A stretch of 64,000 nucleotides of DNA from Actinoallomurus soli (lineage in GTDB: Bacteria; Actinomycetota; Actinomycetes; Streptosporangiales; Streptosporangiaceae): the NCBI RefSeq assembly GCF_024055715.1, contig NZ_JAMXMV010000014.1, positions 62,001 through 126,000 on the forward strand, in the 5' to 3' direction. Position numbers and translations under genes: made by a program. Below, in pieces: positions 32,991 to 41,182 of this stretch. The notes beneath the pieces were generated by a model. The model saw nothing but the letters and a program-made list of their open reading frames with translations. It did no database searches and was not told where the DNA came from. Within the stretch, counting starts at the first letter, position 1. Each line of letters starts with the position of its first letter.

Positions 32991-33806
32991 TCAGGCGTCC
33001 CGGCGCTTGAGCAGGTACGCGGCGACCGCCATGGCGATGACGGTGTAGAGGACGAAGACCCCGAAACCCGTCCACGGGCCGAGCGACCCGGGATCGGGCG
33101 CGTTGGTGAGCAGGTCGCCACCGGCGTTGCTCGGCAGGTACGGCGTGATGTGCTTGCCCCAGGACGTCAGGTTGAGGACCTCGCCCAGGACCGGCAGGAC
33201 CAGCAGGATGCCGAACAGCGCGGCGATGGCTCCGGCGGTGCTGCGGATGATGGTGCCGAGGGCGGTGCCGAGGAGGCCGACGACCGTGAGGTAGAGCCCG
33301 ACTCCGGCGACGATCCGCAAGGCCTGGGGAGACGAGAGCGTGGCCTGGATGTGCTGGGACGACAGGATCGCCTGGCCGCCGAGGAAGGTCACGAACGAGA
33401 CGATCTCCATCAGGACCAGCACGACCACGCTGAAGACGGCGGCCTTGGCCCACAGTACGGGGAGCCTGCCGGGCACCGCGGACAGCGTGGCGCGGATCAT
33501 GCCGGTGGAGTACTCGCCGGTGATCACCATGACGCCGAGCACGCCGACCGCGAGCTGGGCGATCACGTACGGGCGCAGCGGGACGGTCACCGCCATGGTC
33601 GCGGCGTCGCCGATGGGGCGGTGGTGGTCGCCGACGCGGGTGGCGAAGCCCCAGCTGAAGAGCATGCCGAGGCCGATCGTCGCGACGATCGCGGCGAACA
33701 GGGACCAGAAGGTCGAGCGCAGGGTCCTGAGCTTGATCCATTCGGAGTTCAGCACCCGGGCCTGGGTGACCCGGCCGGGCCGGACGGTCGTGGTGGCGGT
33801 GGTCAT
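32991..33806 (-). CDS. ABC-2 type transporter permease
   Basis: 271 residues; the ATG at 33806 overlaps the ATPase stop (ATGA). The N-terminus LNSEWIKLRTLRSTFWSLFAAI is typical of ABC-2 permeases of the antibiotic-efflux type, followed by six hydrophobic segments. GVMVITGEYSTGMIRATLSAVPGR is the conserved cytoplasmic GEY-x-x-G loop. The C-terminus is YLLKRRDA. It pairs with the ATPase at 33803 and the two-component system that follows. Confidence 0.92.
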   Translation of the reverse strand: MTTATTTVRPGRVTQARVLNSEWIKLRTLRSTFWSLFAAIVATIGLGMLFSWGFATRVGDHHRPIGDAATMAVTVPLRPYVIAQLAVGVLGVMVITGEYSTGMIRATLSAVPGRLPVLWAKAAVFSVVVLVLMEIVSFVTFLGGQAILSSQHIQATLSSPQALRIVAGVGLYLTVVGLLGTALGTIIRSTAGAIAALFGILLVLPVLGEVLNLTSWGKHITPYLPSNAGGDLLTNAPDPGSLGPWTGFGVFVLYTVIAMAVAAYLLKRRDA

Positions 33807-34735
33807 GCCGCGGACCTCTCTGCGGTGCGGGCGGGCGCCCGGTACTCGACGGAGTCGCCGGTCAGCTCCATGAACGCCTCCTCCAGTGAAGCCTGCTGCG
33901 GAGCCAGCTCGAAGAGCGTGACGCCGTTGTCCGACGCGATCTGGCCGATCCGGTCGCTGGTCAGCCCGCTGACGAGCAAGGTGCCCTCCTCGGTGGCCGA
34001 CACCGTGACGTCCGGGCCGGCGAGGAGGTCCCGCAGCCGGGCGGCCTGGGGGGAGCGGACCTTGACCCGGCCCGTCGACGCGCGCTCGATGAAGTCGGTG
34101 ACGGAGGTGTCGGCGATGAGCCGGCCCCGGCCGATCACGATGAGGTGCTCGGCGGTCAGGGCCATCTCGCTCATCAGGTGGGAGGACACGAAGACGGCAC
34201 GCCCTTCGGCGGCCAGGCCCTTGAGCAGGTTGCGGATCCACAGGATGCCCTCGGGATCCAGGCCGTTGACCGGCTCGTCCAGGATCAGCGTCTTGGGGTC
34301 TCCCAGGAGCGCGGACGCGATCCCGAGGCGCTGGCCCATGCCGAGGGAGAAGCCTCCGGCGCGCTTGCGCGCGACCTCGCGCAGGCCGACCAGGTCGATG
34401 ACCTCGTCGACCCGGCGGCGCGGGATGCCGGTGGTCGCGGCCAGCGCGAGCAGATGGTTGTAGGCGGTCCTGCCCGTGTGGATGGCCTTGGCCTCCAGCA
34501 GCGCGCCCACCTCGTGCAGCGGTGCCGCGTGCTCGGCGTACGAGCGGCCGTTGACCGTCACCGAGCCGGAGGACGGCCGGTCCAGGCCGAGGATCATGCG
34601 CATCGTCGTGGACTTGCCCGCGCCGTTGGGGCCCAGGAATCCGGTGACGATCCCGGGTTCAACGGTGAACGACAGGTCCTTCACCGCGGTCTTGTCGCCG
34701 TAGCGTTTGGTCAGGCCCCTGGCCTCGATCATCAT
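33803..34735 (-). CDS. ABC transporter ATP-binding protein
   Basis: 310 residues from ATG 34735, with GAAGGA 5 nt upstream. Walker A GPNGAGKSTTMRMI, signature FSLGMGQRLGIASAL (a variant of LSGGQ), Walker B KTLILDEPVNGLDPEG and the switch His in SSHLMSE are present. The C-terminal 90 residues are the accessory domain seen in DrrA/BcrA-type exporters. It is the first gene of the operon with its permease, kinase and regulator. Likely role: export of or resistance to a lipophilic or peptide compound. Confidence 0.93.
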   Translation of the reverse strand: MMIEARGLTKRYGDKTAVKDLSFTVEPGIVTGFLGPNGAGKSTTMRMILGLDRPSSGSVTVNGRSYAEHAAPLHEVGALLEAKAIHTGRTAYNHLLALAATTGIPRRRVDEVIDLVGLREVARKRAGGFSLGMGQRLGIASALLGDPKTLILDEPVNGLDPEGILWIRNLLKGLAAEGRAVFVSSHLMSEMALTAEHLIVIGRGRLIADTSVTDFIERASTGRVKVRSPQAARLRDLLAGPDVTVSATEEGTLLVSGLTSDRIGQIASDNGVTLFELAPQQASLEEAFMELTGDSVEYRAPARTAERSAA

Positions 34736-34842
34736 CGGTCCTTCGGAAGGTTCAACGGTGTCACGGGGAAACGGTAGGGATCGGACCACGCCGGATCGTC
34801 GCCCTCACGGAGGAATCCCGCAGGTCACGAAGGTCCACCGGA

Positions 34843-34860
34843 CGATGTAGGCCTACATCG
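34843..34860. promoter_or_regulatory. 18-bp perfect palindrome upstream of the ABC operon
   Basis: CGATGTAGGCCTACATCG is fully self-complementary and lies 108 bp before the ATPase start. It is a good candidate for the binding site of the operon's own NarL-type regulator. Confidence 0.5.
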
Positions 34861-34966
34861 CGGGATGCAGCGGCCGGACCGGCTCGGCATCGCCCTCGTT
34901 CCCGGCCGGCCGCGCGGGTCGGCTGCTCACGGCCCGTCCGGTGGCGCTCCCGGCCGGCGTCGGCGC

Positions 34967-35134
34967 TCAGTCGGCGTTCGTCCCTCCTCCGCCGGGGCGG
35001 GGGACGTCCGATGGCAGATCACGGCCGGTCGTGGCCGCGTGACCCCGCTCCCGCCGGGCTACGAACATCGGGGCGAGCTGGAGGTACCACAGGAGCGCCA
35101 GGGCGGCGCTGCCGAACAGCAGGGAGACGAGCAT
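34967..35134 (-). CDS. 55-residue single-span membrane protein under BlaI-type control
   Basis: The ATG at 35134 has AGG 6 nt upstream. The protein starts MLVSLLFGSAALALLWYLQL, a clear membrane helix, followed by APMFVARRERGH and a polar Asp/Gly/Pro-rich tail ending TNAD. Positive residues directly after the helix suggest an N-out topology. A perfect CTACTA-N6-TAGTAG site lies 21 bp upstream, as for the phosphoesterase, which argues that this is a real gene of the BlaI regulon. I do not know its function; small membrane proteins often modulate larger complexes. Confidence 0.55.
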   Translation of the reverse strand: MLVSLLFGSAALALLWYLQLAPMFVARRERGHAATTGRDLPSDVPRPGGGGTNAD

Positions 35135-35155
35135 GCGGAACCTATCCGGAGGGAA

Positions 35156-35173
35156 CTACTACAAGCATAGTAG
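35156..35173. promoter_or_regulatory. BlaI-type operator upstream of the 55-residue membrane protein
   Basis: CTACTA-CAAGCA-TAGTAG, the same dyad and spacing as the site at 29225, about 6 kb from the repressor gene. The plus-strand gene at 35324 is 150 bp away and could also be affected. Confidence 0.65.
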
Positions 35174-35323
35174 AAGGCGGGTCCGGCGGGAAGCGGCCGT
35201 CCGGGTGAAGGGAGCGATCTCATCGCCGCCCATCGCCGGCCGGCGCGGCGCGCGTACGGGCGAGCGGCGTCGCGCGCGGGTCCGTCCACGGGGCTCCGCC
35301 GCGGCCCGAATACAGTGGGTCGT

Positions 35324-36268
35324 ATGGCGCCGCTGGAGCGTGACGCGGTCGGCCGGCCGCGGATCGGGGTGTCGAGCTGCCTGCTCGGCGATCCGGTCCG
35401 CTACAACGGCGGCCACAGCCGCTGCCGCTTCCTCACCGATGAGCTCGCTCCCTACGTCGACTGGGTGCCGTTCTGCCCGGAGATGGAGATCGGCCTTGGG
35501 ACCCCGCGTGAGACGCTGCGGCTGACGGCCGGCGACCGGCTGGTCGGCCGGAGTTCGGCCGCCGACCACACCGCCGCGATGGCCGCCCTGCCGCTGGCCT
35601 CGGGCCTCGACGGCCAGGTGTTCAAGGCCAGGTCGCCGAGCTGCGGCGTCCGGGGCATCCCGCGCTACGCCGGAGACGGGCGGCCCGCCGACCGGCGCGG
35701 TCGTGGCGTCTACGCGGCGCGGCTGATCGACGCGGACCCGCTGCTGCCGGTGGAGGACGAGGGCCGGCTGAACGACGCCGGGCTGCGGGAGGCGTTCGTC
35801 GAGCGGGTGTTCGCCCGTGCCCGCCTGCGGGAGCTCTTCGCGGGCGACTGGCGCCCGCGTGACCTGGTCGCCTTCCACACCCGCCACAAGGTCCAGATCC
35901 TCGCGCACGATCCCGCCGGTTACCGGCTGGCGGGGCGGGCCGTCGCCCGGGCCGGCGACCGGCCCCGCGAGGAGACCGAGGCCGCCTACCGTGCGCTGTT
36001 CGACGCCGCGCTGGCCCGCAAGGCCACGCGGGGCCGCAACGCGAACGCGCTCCAGCACGTGTTCGGCCAGATCAGCGAGGTCCTCGACGACACGCGGCGG
36101 CACGACATCGTCGCGAGCATCGAGGACTACCGTCGCGGCGACGCCCCGCTCAGCCTCCCCGTCGCGCTGCTGAGCCACCATGCCCGCGGAGAGGGCATCG
36201 CCTGGGCGGCGGACCAGACCTACCTGGCCCCCTTTCCGGCCGCCCTCCGCCTGCGTCATCACCTCTGA
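35324..36268 (+). CDS. DUF523/DUF1722 two-domain protein (YbgA-like)
   Basis: 314 residues from ATG 35324; TACAGT 7-12 nt before it could be a -10 element, so the mRNA may be leaderless. The first half is DUF523: IGVSSCLLGDPVRYNGGHSRC, FCPEMEIGLGTPRETLRL and KARSPSCGVRGIPRY, with conserved cysteines. The second half is DUF1722: FHTRHKVQILAHDPAGY...GRNANALQHVFGQISEVLD. This pair of domains is widespread and is often found near photolyase genes; relatives have been proposed to act in tRNA thiolation or desulfidase chemistry, but the activity here is unknown. Confidence 0.88.
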   Translation: MAPLERDAVGRPRIGVSSCLLGDPVRYNGGHSRCRFLTDELAPYVDWVPFCPEMEIGLGTPRETLRLTAGDRLVGRSSAADHTAAMAALPLASGLDGQVFKARSPSCGVRGIPRYAGDGRPADRRGRGVYAARLIDADPLLPVEDEGRLNDAGLREAFVERVFARARLRELFAGDWRPRDLVAFHTRHKVQILAHDPAGYRLAGRAVARAGDRPREETEAAYRALFDAALARKATRGRNANALQHVFGQISEVLDDTRRHDIVASIEDYRRGDAPLSLPVALLSHHARGEGIAWAADQTYLAPFPAALRLRHHL

Positions 36269-36365
36269 TCGCCGAGTTCAGGACGGCGCGGTCGGCCTCT
36301 CGGGCGTCCTGCGGCGGCTCCGCCGACCCCTGCGGTTCCGGTTCAGTTAGTTAGCGGTAATAATG

Positions 36366-36381
36366 GTTATATGTCTATAAC
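36366..36381. promoter_or_regulatory. Palindrome over the exporter start, likely MarR operator
   Basis: GTTATA-TGTC-TATAAC is a perfect 6-bp dyad covering the ATG at 36371. TAATAAT at 36358-36364 may be the -10 element and no ribosome site is visible, so the transcript may be leaderless with the operator on the transcription start. The MarR protein encoded after the exporter is the obvious binder. Confidence 0.5.
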
Positions 36382-37855
36382 TGATGGTGTTGCGGTTCGA
36401 AGCGGTACACCTCCCCAGGAGGCGGGCGGGAGCCGGCGCTGGCTCATCCTGGGGATCTGCTGCATGAGCCTGTTCATCGTCGGCCTGGACAACACGATCG
36501 TGAACATCGCGCTGCCGTCGATGCAGCACGATCTGCACGCCTCCGTCTCCGGCCTGCAGTGGATCATCGACGCCTACACCGTCGTGCTCGCCGCGCTTCT
36601 CATGCTGTCCGGCTCCACGGCGGACCGCGTCGGCCGGCGCCGCACCTTCCAGACGGGCCTCGCGCTGTTCACACTCGGCTCGCTGCTGTGCTCACTGTCC
36701 CCGACCCTCGGCTGGCTGGTCGCCGCGCGTGTCATTCAGGCCGTCGGCGGTTCGATGATGAACCCGGTGGCCATGTCCATCATCACCAACACGTTCACCG
36801 ACCCACGGGAACGCGCGCGGGCCATCGGCATCTGGGGCGGCGTCGTCGGTCTCAGCATGGCCATGGGCCCGGTCGTGGGCGGCGCGCTGGTCGCCTCGGC
36901 CGGCTGGCAGGCGATCTTCTGGATCAACATCCCCGTGGGCCTGCTCGCGATCGTCCTGTGCGCGCTCTTCGTTCCCGAGTCGCGTGCGCCGCGCGCCCGC
37001 CCGATGGACCCGGTCGGCCAGATCCTGATCTGCGCGCTGCTCGCCGGGCTCACCTACGGCCTCATCGAGGCGCCGTCCGCCGGATGGGCCTCCGCGCAGA
37101 CCCTGGGCTGCTTCGCCGGGGCCGCCCTCGTCCTGGTCTGCCTCGTCGCGTACGAACTGCGCCGCGCCGAACCGCTGATCAACCCGCGGTTCTTCCGTAG
37201 CGCGCCATTCGCGGGAGCGACCGTCATCGCGATCTGCGGCTTCGCCGCGCTGGGCGGCTTCCTGTTCCTCAACACGCTCTACCTGCAGGACGCACTCGGC
37301 CGTACGGCGCTGCACGCCGGCCTGTTCACCCTGCCGATGGCCGGGCTCACGGCGCTGTGCGCGCCGCTGTCCGGGCGGATCGTGGGCGGTTCCGGCCCTC
37401 GGCTGCCCCTGGCCGTCGCCGGCACCGCCATCGGGCTCAGCGCCCTGCTGCTGACCGGCCTCACCGCGCACACCCCGGTCTGGCGGCTCATGGTCGCGTA
37501 CGTGCTGTTCGGCCTCGGCTTCGGCATGCTGAACGCGCCGATCACCAACACCGCCGTCTCCGGGATGCCGCGGTCGCAGGCAGGTGTCGCCGCCGCGGTC
37601 GCGTCCACCAGCCGGCAGATCGGCCAGTCGCTCGGCGTCGCCGTCATCGGCTCCCTGGCCATGTCCGCCGTGCACGGGCCCCTGCGCACGGGGATCCCGG
37701 CCGCCAGCCACGTCGGCTGGTGGGTCGCCGTCGGATGCGGCGCCGCGATCCTCCTCCTCGGTATCCTCACCACCGGTCGCTGGGCCAGGCGGACCGCCGA
37801 GCGTACGGCCGAGCGCCTCATCCACGGCTCGACCGAAGCGGCGGACACTGCGTGA
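36371..37855 (+). CDS. MFS multidrug exporter, DHA2 family
   Basis: 494 residues with about 14 hydrophobic segments. GLDNTIVNIALPSMQHDL in helix 1, STADRVGRRRTFQTG as motif A, and WIIDAYTVVLAALLM are typical of the EmrB/QacA group. A 26-residue hydrophilic N-terminus precedes the first span. A MarR-family gene follows 37 bp downstream, suggesting self-contained drug-responsive control through the palindrome at 36366. The ATG lacks a ribosome site, which fits a leaderless transcript but also leaves the start open. Confidence 0.92.
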   Translation: MSITDGVAVRSGTPPQEAGGSRRWLILGICCMSLFIVGLDNTIVNIALPSMQHDLHASVSGLQWIIDAYTVVLAALLMLSGSTADRVGRRRTFQTGLALFTLGSLLCSLSPTLGWLVAARVIQAVGGSMMNPVAMSIITNTFTDPRERARAIGIWGGVVGLSMAMGPVVGGALVASAGWQAIFWINIPVGLLAIVLCALFVPESRAPRARPMDPVGQILICALLAGLTYGLIEAPSAGWASAQTLGCFAGAALVLVCLVAYELRRAEPLINPRFFRSAPFAGATVIAICGFAALGGFLFLNTLYLQDALGRTALHAGLFTLPMAGLTALCAPLSGRIVGGSGPRLPLAVAGTAIGLSALLLTGLTAHTPVWRLMVAYVLFGLGFGMLNAPITNTAVSGMPRSQAGVAAAVASTSRQIGQSLGVAVIGSLAMSAVHGPLRTGIPAASHVGWWVAVGCGAAILLLGILTTGRWARRTAERTAERLIHGSTEAADTA

Positions 37856-37892
37856 GCCGGCCTCGACCGCTCCTCTGACGAAGGATGGGCCC

Positions 37893-38360
37893 ATGAACGA
37901 CAGGTCCGGGACGCCGCGCGACGCGGCCTCCACCGCCGTCGCCGACCCGGACGCGGTCGCCCGCGTCTGGGCGGCGATGTGCTCGCTCGTCCTGAAGCAG
38001 GAGGACCGGCGTAAGGAGGTTGCCGAGACGCTCGGCATGAGCTTCTTCCGCGCCAAGGCGCTGCGCCGGCTTCTGCCCGGTCCCCTCACCATGCGGGAGC
38101 TGACCGCCAGGCTGGCCACCGAGAAGCCCTACACCACCCTGGTCGTCGACGACCTGGAGCGGCGCGGGTTCGTCGAACGCAGCGTCCATCCCGACGACCG
38201 GCGCTGCAAGATCGTCACTCTGACCACGGCCGGGGTCGCGGCCGCCGAGCAGGCCGAGCGCATCCTGGCCCGGCCGCCGCGCTCCCTCCTCGACCTCGCT
38301 CCCGAGGACCTGGCGGCCCTCGACCGGATCATGGCCGAGCTCCGATCACCGCGGGGCTGA
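37893..38360 (+). CDS. MarR-family transcriptional regulator
   Basis: 155 residues from ATG 37893 with AAGG 8 nt upstream; ATG 37884 is an alternative. Winged helix: LTMRELTARLATEKPYTTLVVDDLERRGFVERSVHPDDRRCKIVTLTTAGVAA, with the DDRR wing characteristic of MarR proteins. The flanking helices make the dimer interface. Located directly after the exporter gene, it probably represses the exporter and itself until a drug-like ligand binds. Confidence 0.9.
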   Translation: MNDRSGTPRDAASTAVADPDAVARVWAAMCSLVLKQEDRRKEVAETLGMSFFRAKALRRLLPGPLTMRELTARLATEKPYTTLVVDDLERRGFVERSVHPDDRRCKIVTLTTAGVAAAEQAERILARPPRSLLDLAPEDLAALDRIMAELRSPRG

Positions 38361-38381
38361 CCGGCGAGACGGAGGGCGGTC

Positions 38382-39446
38382 TCACGCCGCCGCGTGAGCG
38401 GGAGTTCTCCCGCGGCCTCCCGGGTGGCGGTGCCGCCAGAACCAGAACACGGCGCAGGAGACGAGCGACCAGCCCGCGAGGACGAGGAACGGGAAGACGT
38501 GCTGGTGGTGGCGGAAGTAGATCGCCGTGTGCTGCGCGTTGACCGACGCGCCCGGCGGCAGCCAGCGGCCGATCGTGCCGAGCGGCGAGGGCAGGAGCGC
38601 CCAGGAGACCGCGCCTCCCGAGGACGGGTTGCCGAGCAGGACCATCAGGCTCCACGTCGGCAGCATCGCCCAGCGCCCGAACAGGGTCTTGAACATCGTG
38701 AACACCATGCCGCAGGTGAACATCGTGAAGGACAGGATCGGCCAGGACGCGCCGAAGGGCAGGCGCAGCGCGCCCAGGAGCCAGTCCACGATCGCCACGA
38801 TGACGAACCCGCCGAGCACCGAGTACGCCACCGTGAAGGCGATCCGTTCCAGCGGCGCCAGTGCCTCCGCGTGCGCGCTGAGCTGGACGGCGCCGACGAA
38901 CCCGAGGATCACCGCGGCGATCGAGACGTAGAACACGGCCAGGCCGCGCGGGTCGCCGCGCTGCAGCGGCTTGACGTCCCGCACCGTGACCGCGACGCCC
39001 GTGGCCCGGCCCACCTTCGGCGTGGTCTGTTCCAGCAGCTGGGCGACCGAGGCGCCCGACGCCCCGGCCACGTCCACGGTGACGGCCCTGCCGGAGTCGC
39101 GGAAGTCGAGGATCGCGAAGACCTTCTGGGCGTCCACCGCGTCGACGGCCGCCTCCCGGCTCTCGTACGGGTAGATCCGGACGGAGGCGTTCAGCGCCTT
39201 CTCCAGCCCGCCGATGAACGCCTTGGCGCGCGCCGGCCGGTAGTTTCCCACGATCGCCACCGGGAGCGAGTGCGGCGTGGGGTTCGCCATGGAGTAGCTG
39301 TAGGAGCCCGCGAACAGCCCGGCGGCGGCCGAGATGATCAGCACCAGCACGGTCGCGGGCAGGAACGGCGACCGCTTGAACGCCGCCCAGCGCTCCGCGC
39401 GGGTGGGCGGCCTGCCGTGCGCGCCGTGGCCCGGCGTCTCGGACAT
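38382..39446 (-). CDS. DUF3533/YhgE-type membrane protein, ABC-2-like
   Basis: 354 residues. An N-terminal span (FLPATVLVLIISAAAGLFAGSYSYSM) is followed by a large extracytoplasmic region (about residues 60-165: LPVAIVGNYRPARAKAFIGGLEKAL...) and then about five spans. The layout matches the YhgE/Pip and DUF3533 group, which resembles ABC-2 permeases without an ATPase. It converges on the MarR gene (22 bp gap). Some relatives serve type VII secretion or lipid transport; no specific role can be assigned. Confidence 0.78.
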   Translation of the reverse strand: MSETPGHGAHGRPPTRAERWAAFKRSPFLPATVLVLIISAAAGLFAGSYSYSMANPTPHSLPVAIVGNYRPARAKAFIGGLEKALNASVRIYPYESREAAVDAVDAQKVFAILDFRDSGRAVTVDVAGASGASVAQLLEQTTPKVGRATGVAVTVRDVKPLQRGDPRGLAVFYVSIAAVILGFVGAVQLSAHAEALAPLERIAFTVAYSVLGGFVIVAIVDWLLGALRLPFGASWPILSFTMFTCGMVFTMFKTLFGRWAMLPTWSLMVLLGNPSSGGAVSWALLPSPLGTIGRWLPPGASVNAQHTAIYFRHHQHVFPFLVLAGWSLVSCAVFWFWRHRHPGGRGRTPAHAAA

Positions 39447-39589
39447 GTCACCACGCTAAGCGACGGCGTGCCGGCGCGCGGCCCCGGGAGGCCGGCGCCC
39501 GGGTGCGCGACGTCACGGTGATCACCGTCCGCCGTACGCTCGGCGGTCGGATCACCGCGCGGTGCAGAGCCTCAGTGGGAACACCGGTT

Positions 39590-40972
39590 TCACTTCGCCG
39601 TGACGCAGAAGAACCACACGTTGATGTCCACCTCGGTCCAGGCGGGGTCGCACCGGGACGTGGAGGACACCCGGGACAGGCCGATGCCGCGGGTCATCAC
39701 CTTGTACTCGGTGGCCGCGGACCAGCAGGAGGCCTTGACCCAGGTGCTCTTGCGCTTGATGTAGTGAATGCAGTCTCCGGCCTTGGCGGACGATATGGAG
39801 CTGGAGAGGTTGAGCCTCTCGGTGGCCCAGACGGAGAAACCGCGGTCGCTGTGGTAGAGCAGGACCGCCACGACGGCGGCGACGCACAGGGCGACGATCC
39901 AGCCCGTCGAGTCGTTCGAGCCCTCTTGTTCCTGGGGCGCGGTCTGCGGCTTCGGGGTGTCCGATGTCTTCGCGGGCCCGGTGCTGCTCTTCGGCAAGGG
40001 CTTCGCGGGTCCGGGTTCCTTCACCGGTGGCTTCGCCGACTTGGGCTTCTTCGCCGGAGGGCGAGCAGGCGCGGGCACGGTCAGCCGTTTCGTCTTCGCG
40101 GTTTTCCCTCCGTTCGTGTTCTTCCCGGACGTACCGCTCTTGCCGGCGGCCTTCGAGCGGTCGAGCAGACGGAACGCGTCGGCGACGGACGGGCGCCTGT
40201 CCGGCGTCTTTCTCATCAGCGCCATGATGAGCGGTTCCAGTCGCCCGGCGCGTTCAGGTGCCGGTGGATCCTCCGCGATGATCGCGGACAGGGTCTCGTC
40301 CGTGGTGTCGCGGTGGAACGGGGGGACACGTTCGAGCGCGTAGTAGAGGGTCGCGCCGAGGGAGAACAGGTCGCTCGGCGCCTGCCCGTCGAGGCCACGG
40401 GCGCGCTCCGGGGCGAGGTAGTTCATCGTGCCGACGAAGGTCCCGGGCGCGGTGAGCGACCGGTCGTTGCGCGCGACGGCGATGCCGAAGTCGGTGAGCA
40501 GGATGGAGCCGTTGTCGGCCATCATGACGTTGGCGGGCTTGACGTCACGGTGGATGATCCCGGCCTCGTGCGCCGCGCCGAGCGCTTTCAGGAGCGCCTT
40601 GGCCAGCCGTGCCGTCTCGTTCACGGAGAGCGGCCCGTACCGCTTGACGTGGTCCTCCAGCGAGTGGCCCACGACGAACTGCATGACGATCCAGGGAGCG
40701 TCTCCGTCGATCACGACATCGTGGACGGTGACGATGTGCGGATGGTCGCGGAGCTTCGCCGCGTTACGGGCCTCGCGTTCGGCGCGCTCCAGGAACTGAG
40801 CGCGCATGGCGGGCGGCAGGGCCGGGTGCAGCAGCACCTCCTTGACGGCGACCGTGACCTGAAGGAGCTGGTCCCATGCTCGCCAGACCCGCCCGAACCC
40901 GCCCGCCGCCAGCACCTCGTCGAGCCGGTAGCGACCCCCGATGGCCTGCCCCGGCTGCGCCTCCCGAACCAT
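39590..40972 (-). CDS. Membrane serine/threonine protein kinase with extracellular Cys domain
   Basis: 460 residues from ATG 40972 with GGGGTG upstream. The kinase domain (about residues 10-265) has the glycine loop VLAAGGFGRV, Lys in VAVKEVLL, HRDVKPANVM catalytic loop, DFGIAVA and APERARG. A Lys/Pro/Thr-rich linker of about 100 residues leads to one span (WIVALCVAAVVAVLLY). The outer domain of about 80 residues contains four cysteines (GDCIHYI, ASCWSA, SRCDPAW, FFCVTAK), like small LppU-type sensor domains. Signals and targets are unknown. Confidence 0.92.
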   Translation of the reverse strand: MVREAQPGQAIGGRYRLDEVLAAGGFGRVWRAWDQLLQVTVAVKEVLLHPALPPAMRAQFLERAEREARNAAKLRDHPHIVTVHDVVIDGDAPWIVMQFVVGHSLEDHVKRYGPLSVNETARLAKALLKALGAAHEAGIIHRDVKPANVMMADNGSILLTDFGIAVARNDRSLTAPGTFVGTMNYLAPERARGLDGQAPSDLFSLGATLYYALERVPPFHRDTTDETLSAIIAEDPPAPERAGRLEPLIMALMRKTPDRRPSVADAFRLLDRSKAAGKSGTSGKNTNGGKTAKTKRLTVPAPARPPAKKPKSAKPPVKEPGPAKPLPKSSTGPAKTSDTPKPQTAPQEQEGSNDSTGWIVALCVAAVVAVLLYHSDRGFSVWATERLNLSSSISSAKAGDCIHYIKRKSTWVKASCWSAATEYKVMTRGIGLSRVSSTSRCDPAWTEVDINVWFFCVTAK

Positions 40973-41182
40973 CGATCACCCCACTGGCCGCCCGCCGCGG
41001 CGATAAGGAAAGCCGAGCCGAGGGCCAATCGTAAAGACATCCCCATCCATCTGACAGTGGGTAAGGCGTGCCGGCCGGGCGCGGGGCCGTACGCCGCCGG
41101 ACGGGACGAGCGGGCCGGGCGGCACCGGCGAGCGGCTCCGTGTGGCGCGATGGGACCTACGGCCGGCGGCGCGCGACGGGAC

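Noticed and set aside
31797-34463. 888-residue plus-strand frame over the two-component and ABC genes
   Set aside because: Shadow of four coupled real genes on the other strand.
34865-35170. Plus-strand frame of 101 residues near the BlaI-type operator
   Set aside because: Antisense to the more convincing 55-residue membrane protein and lacks a ribosome site.
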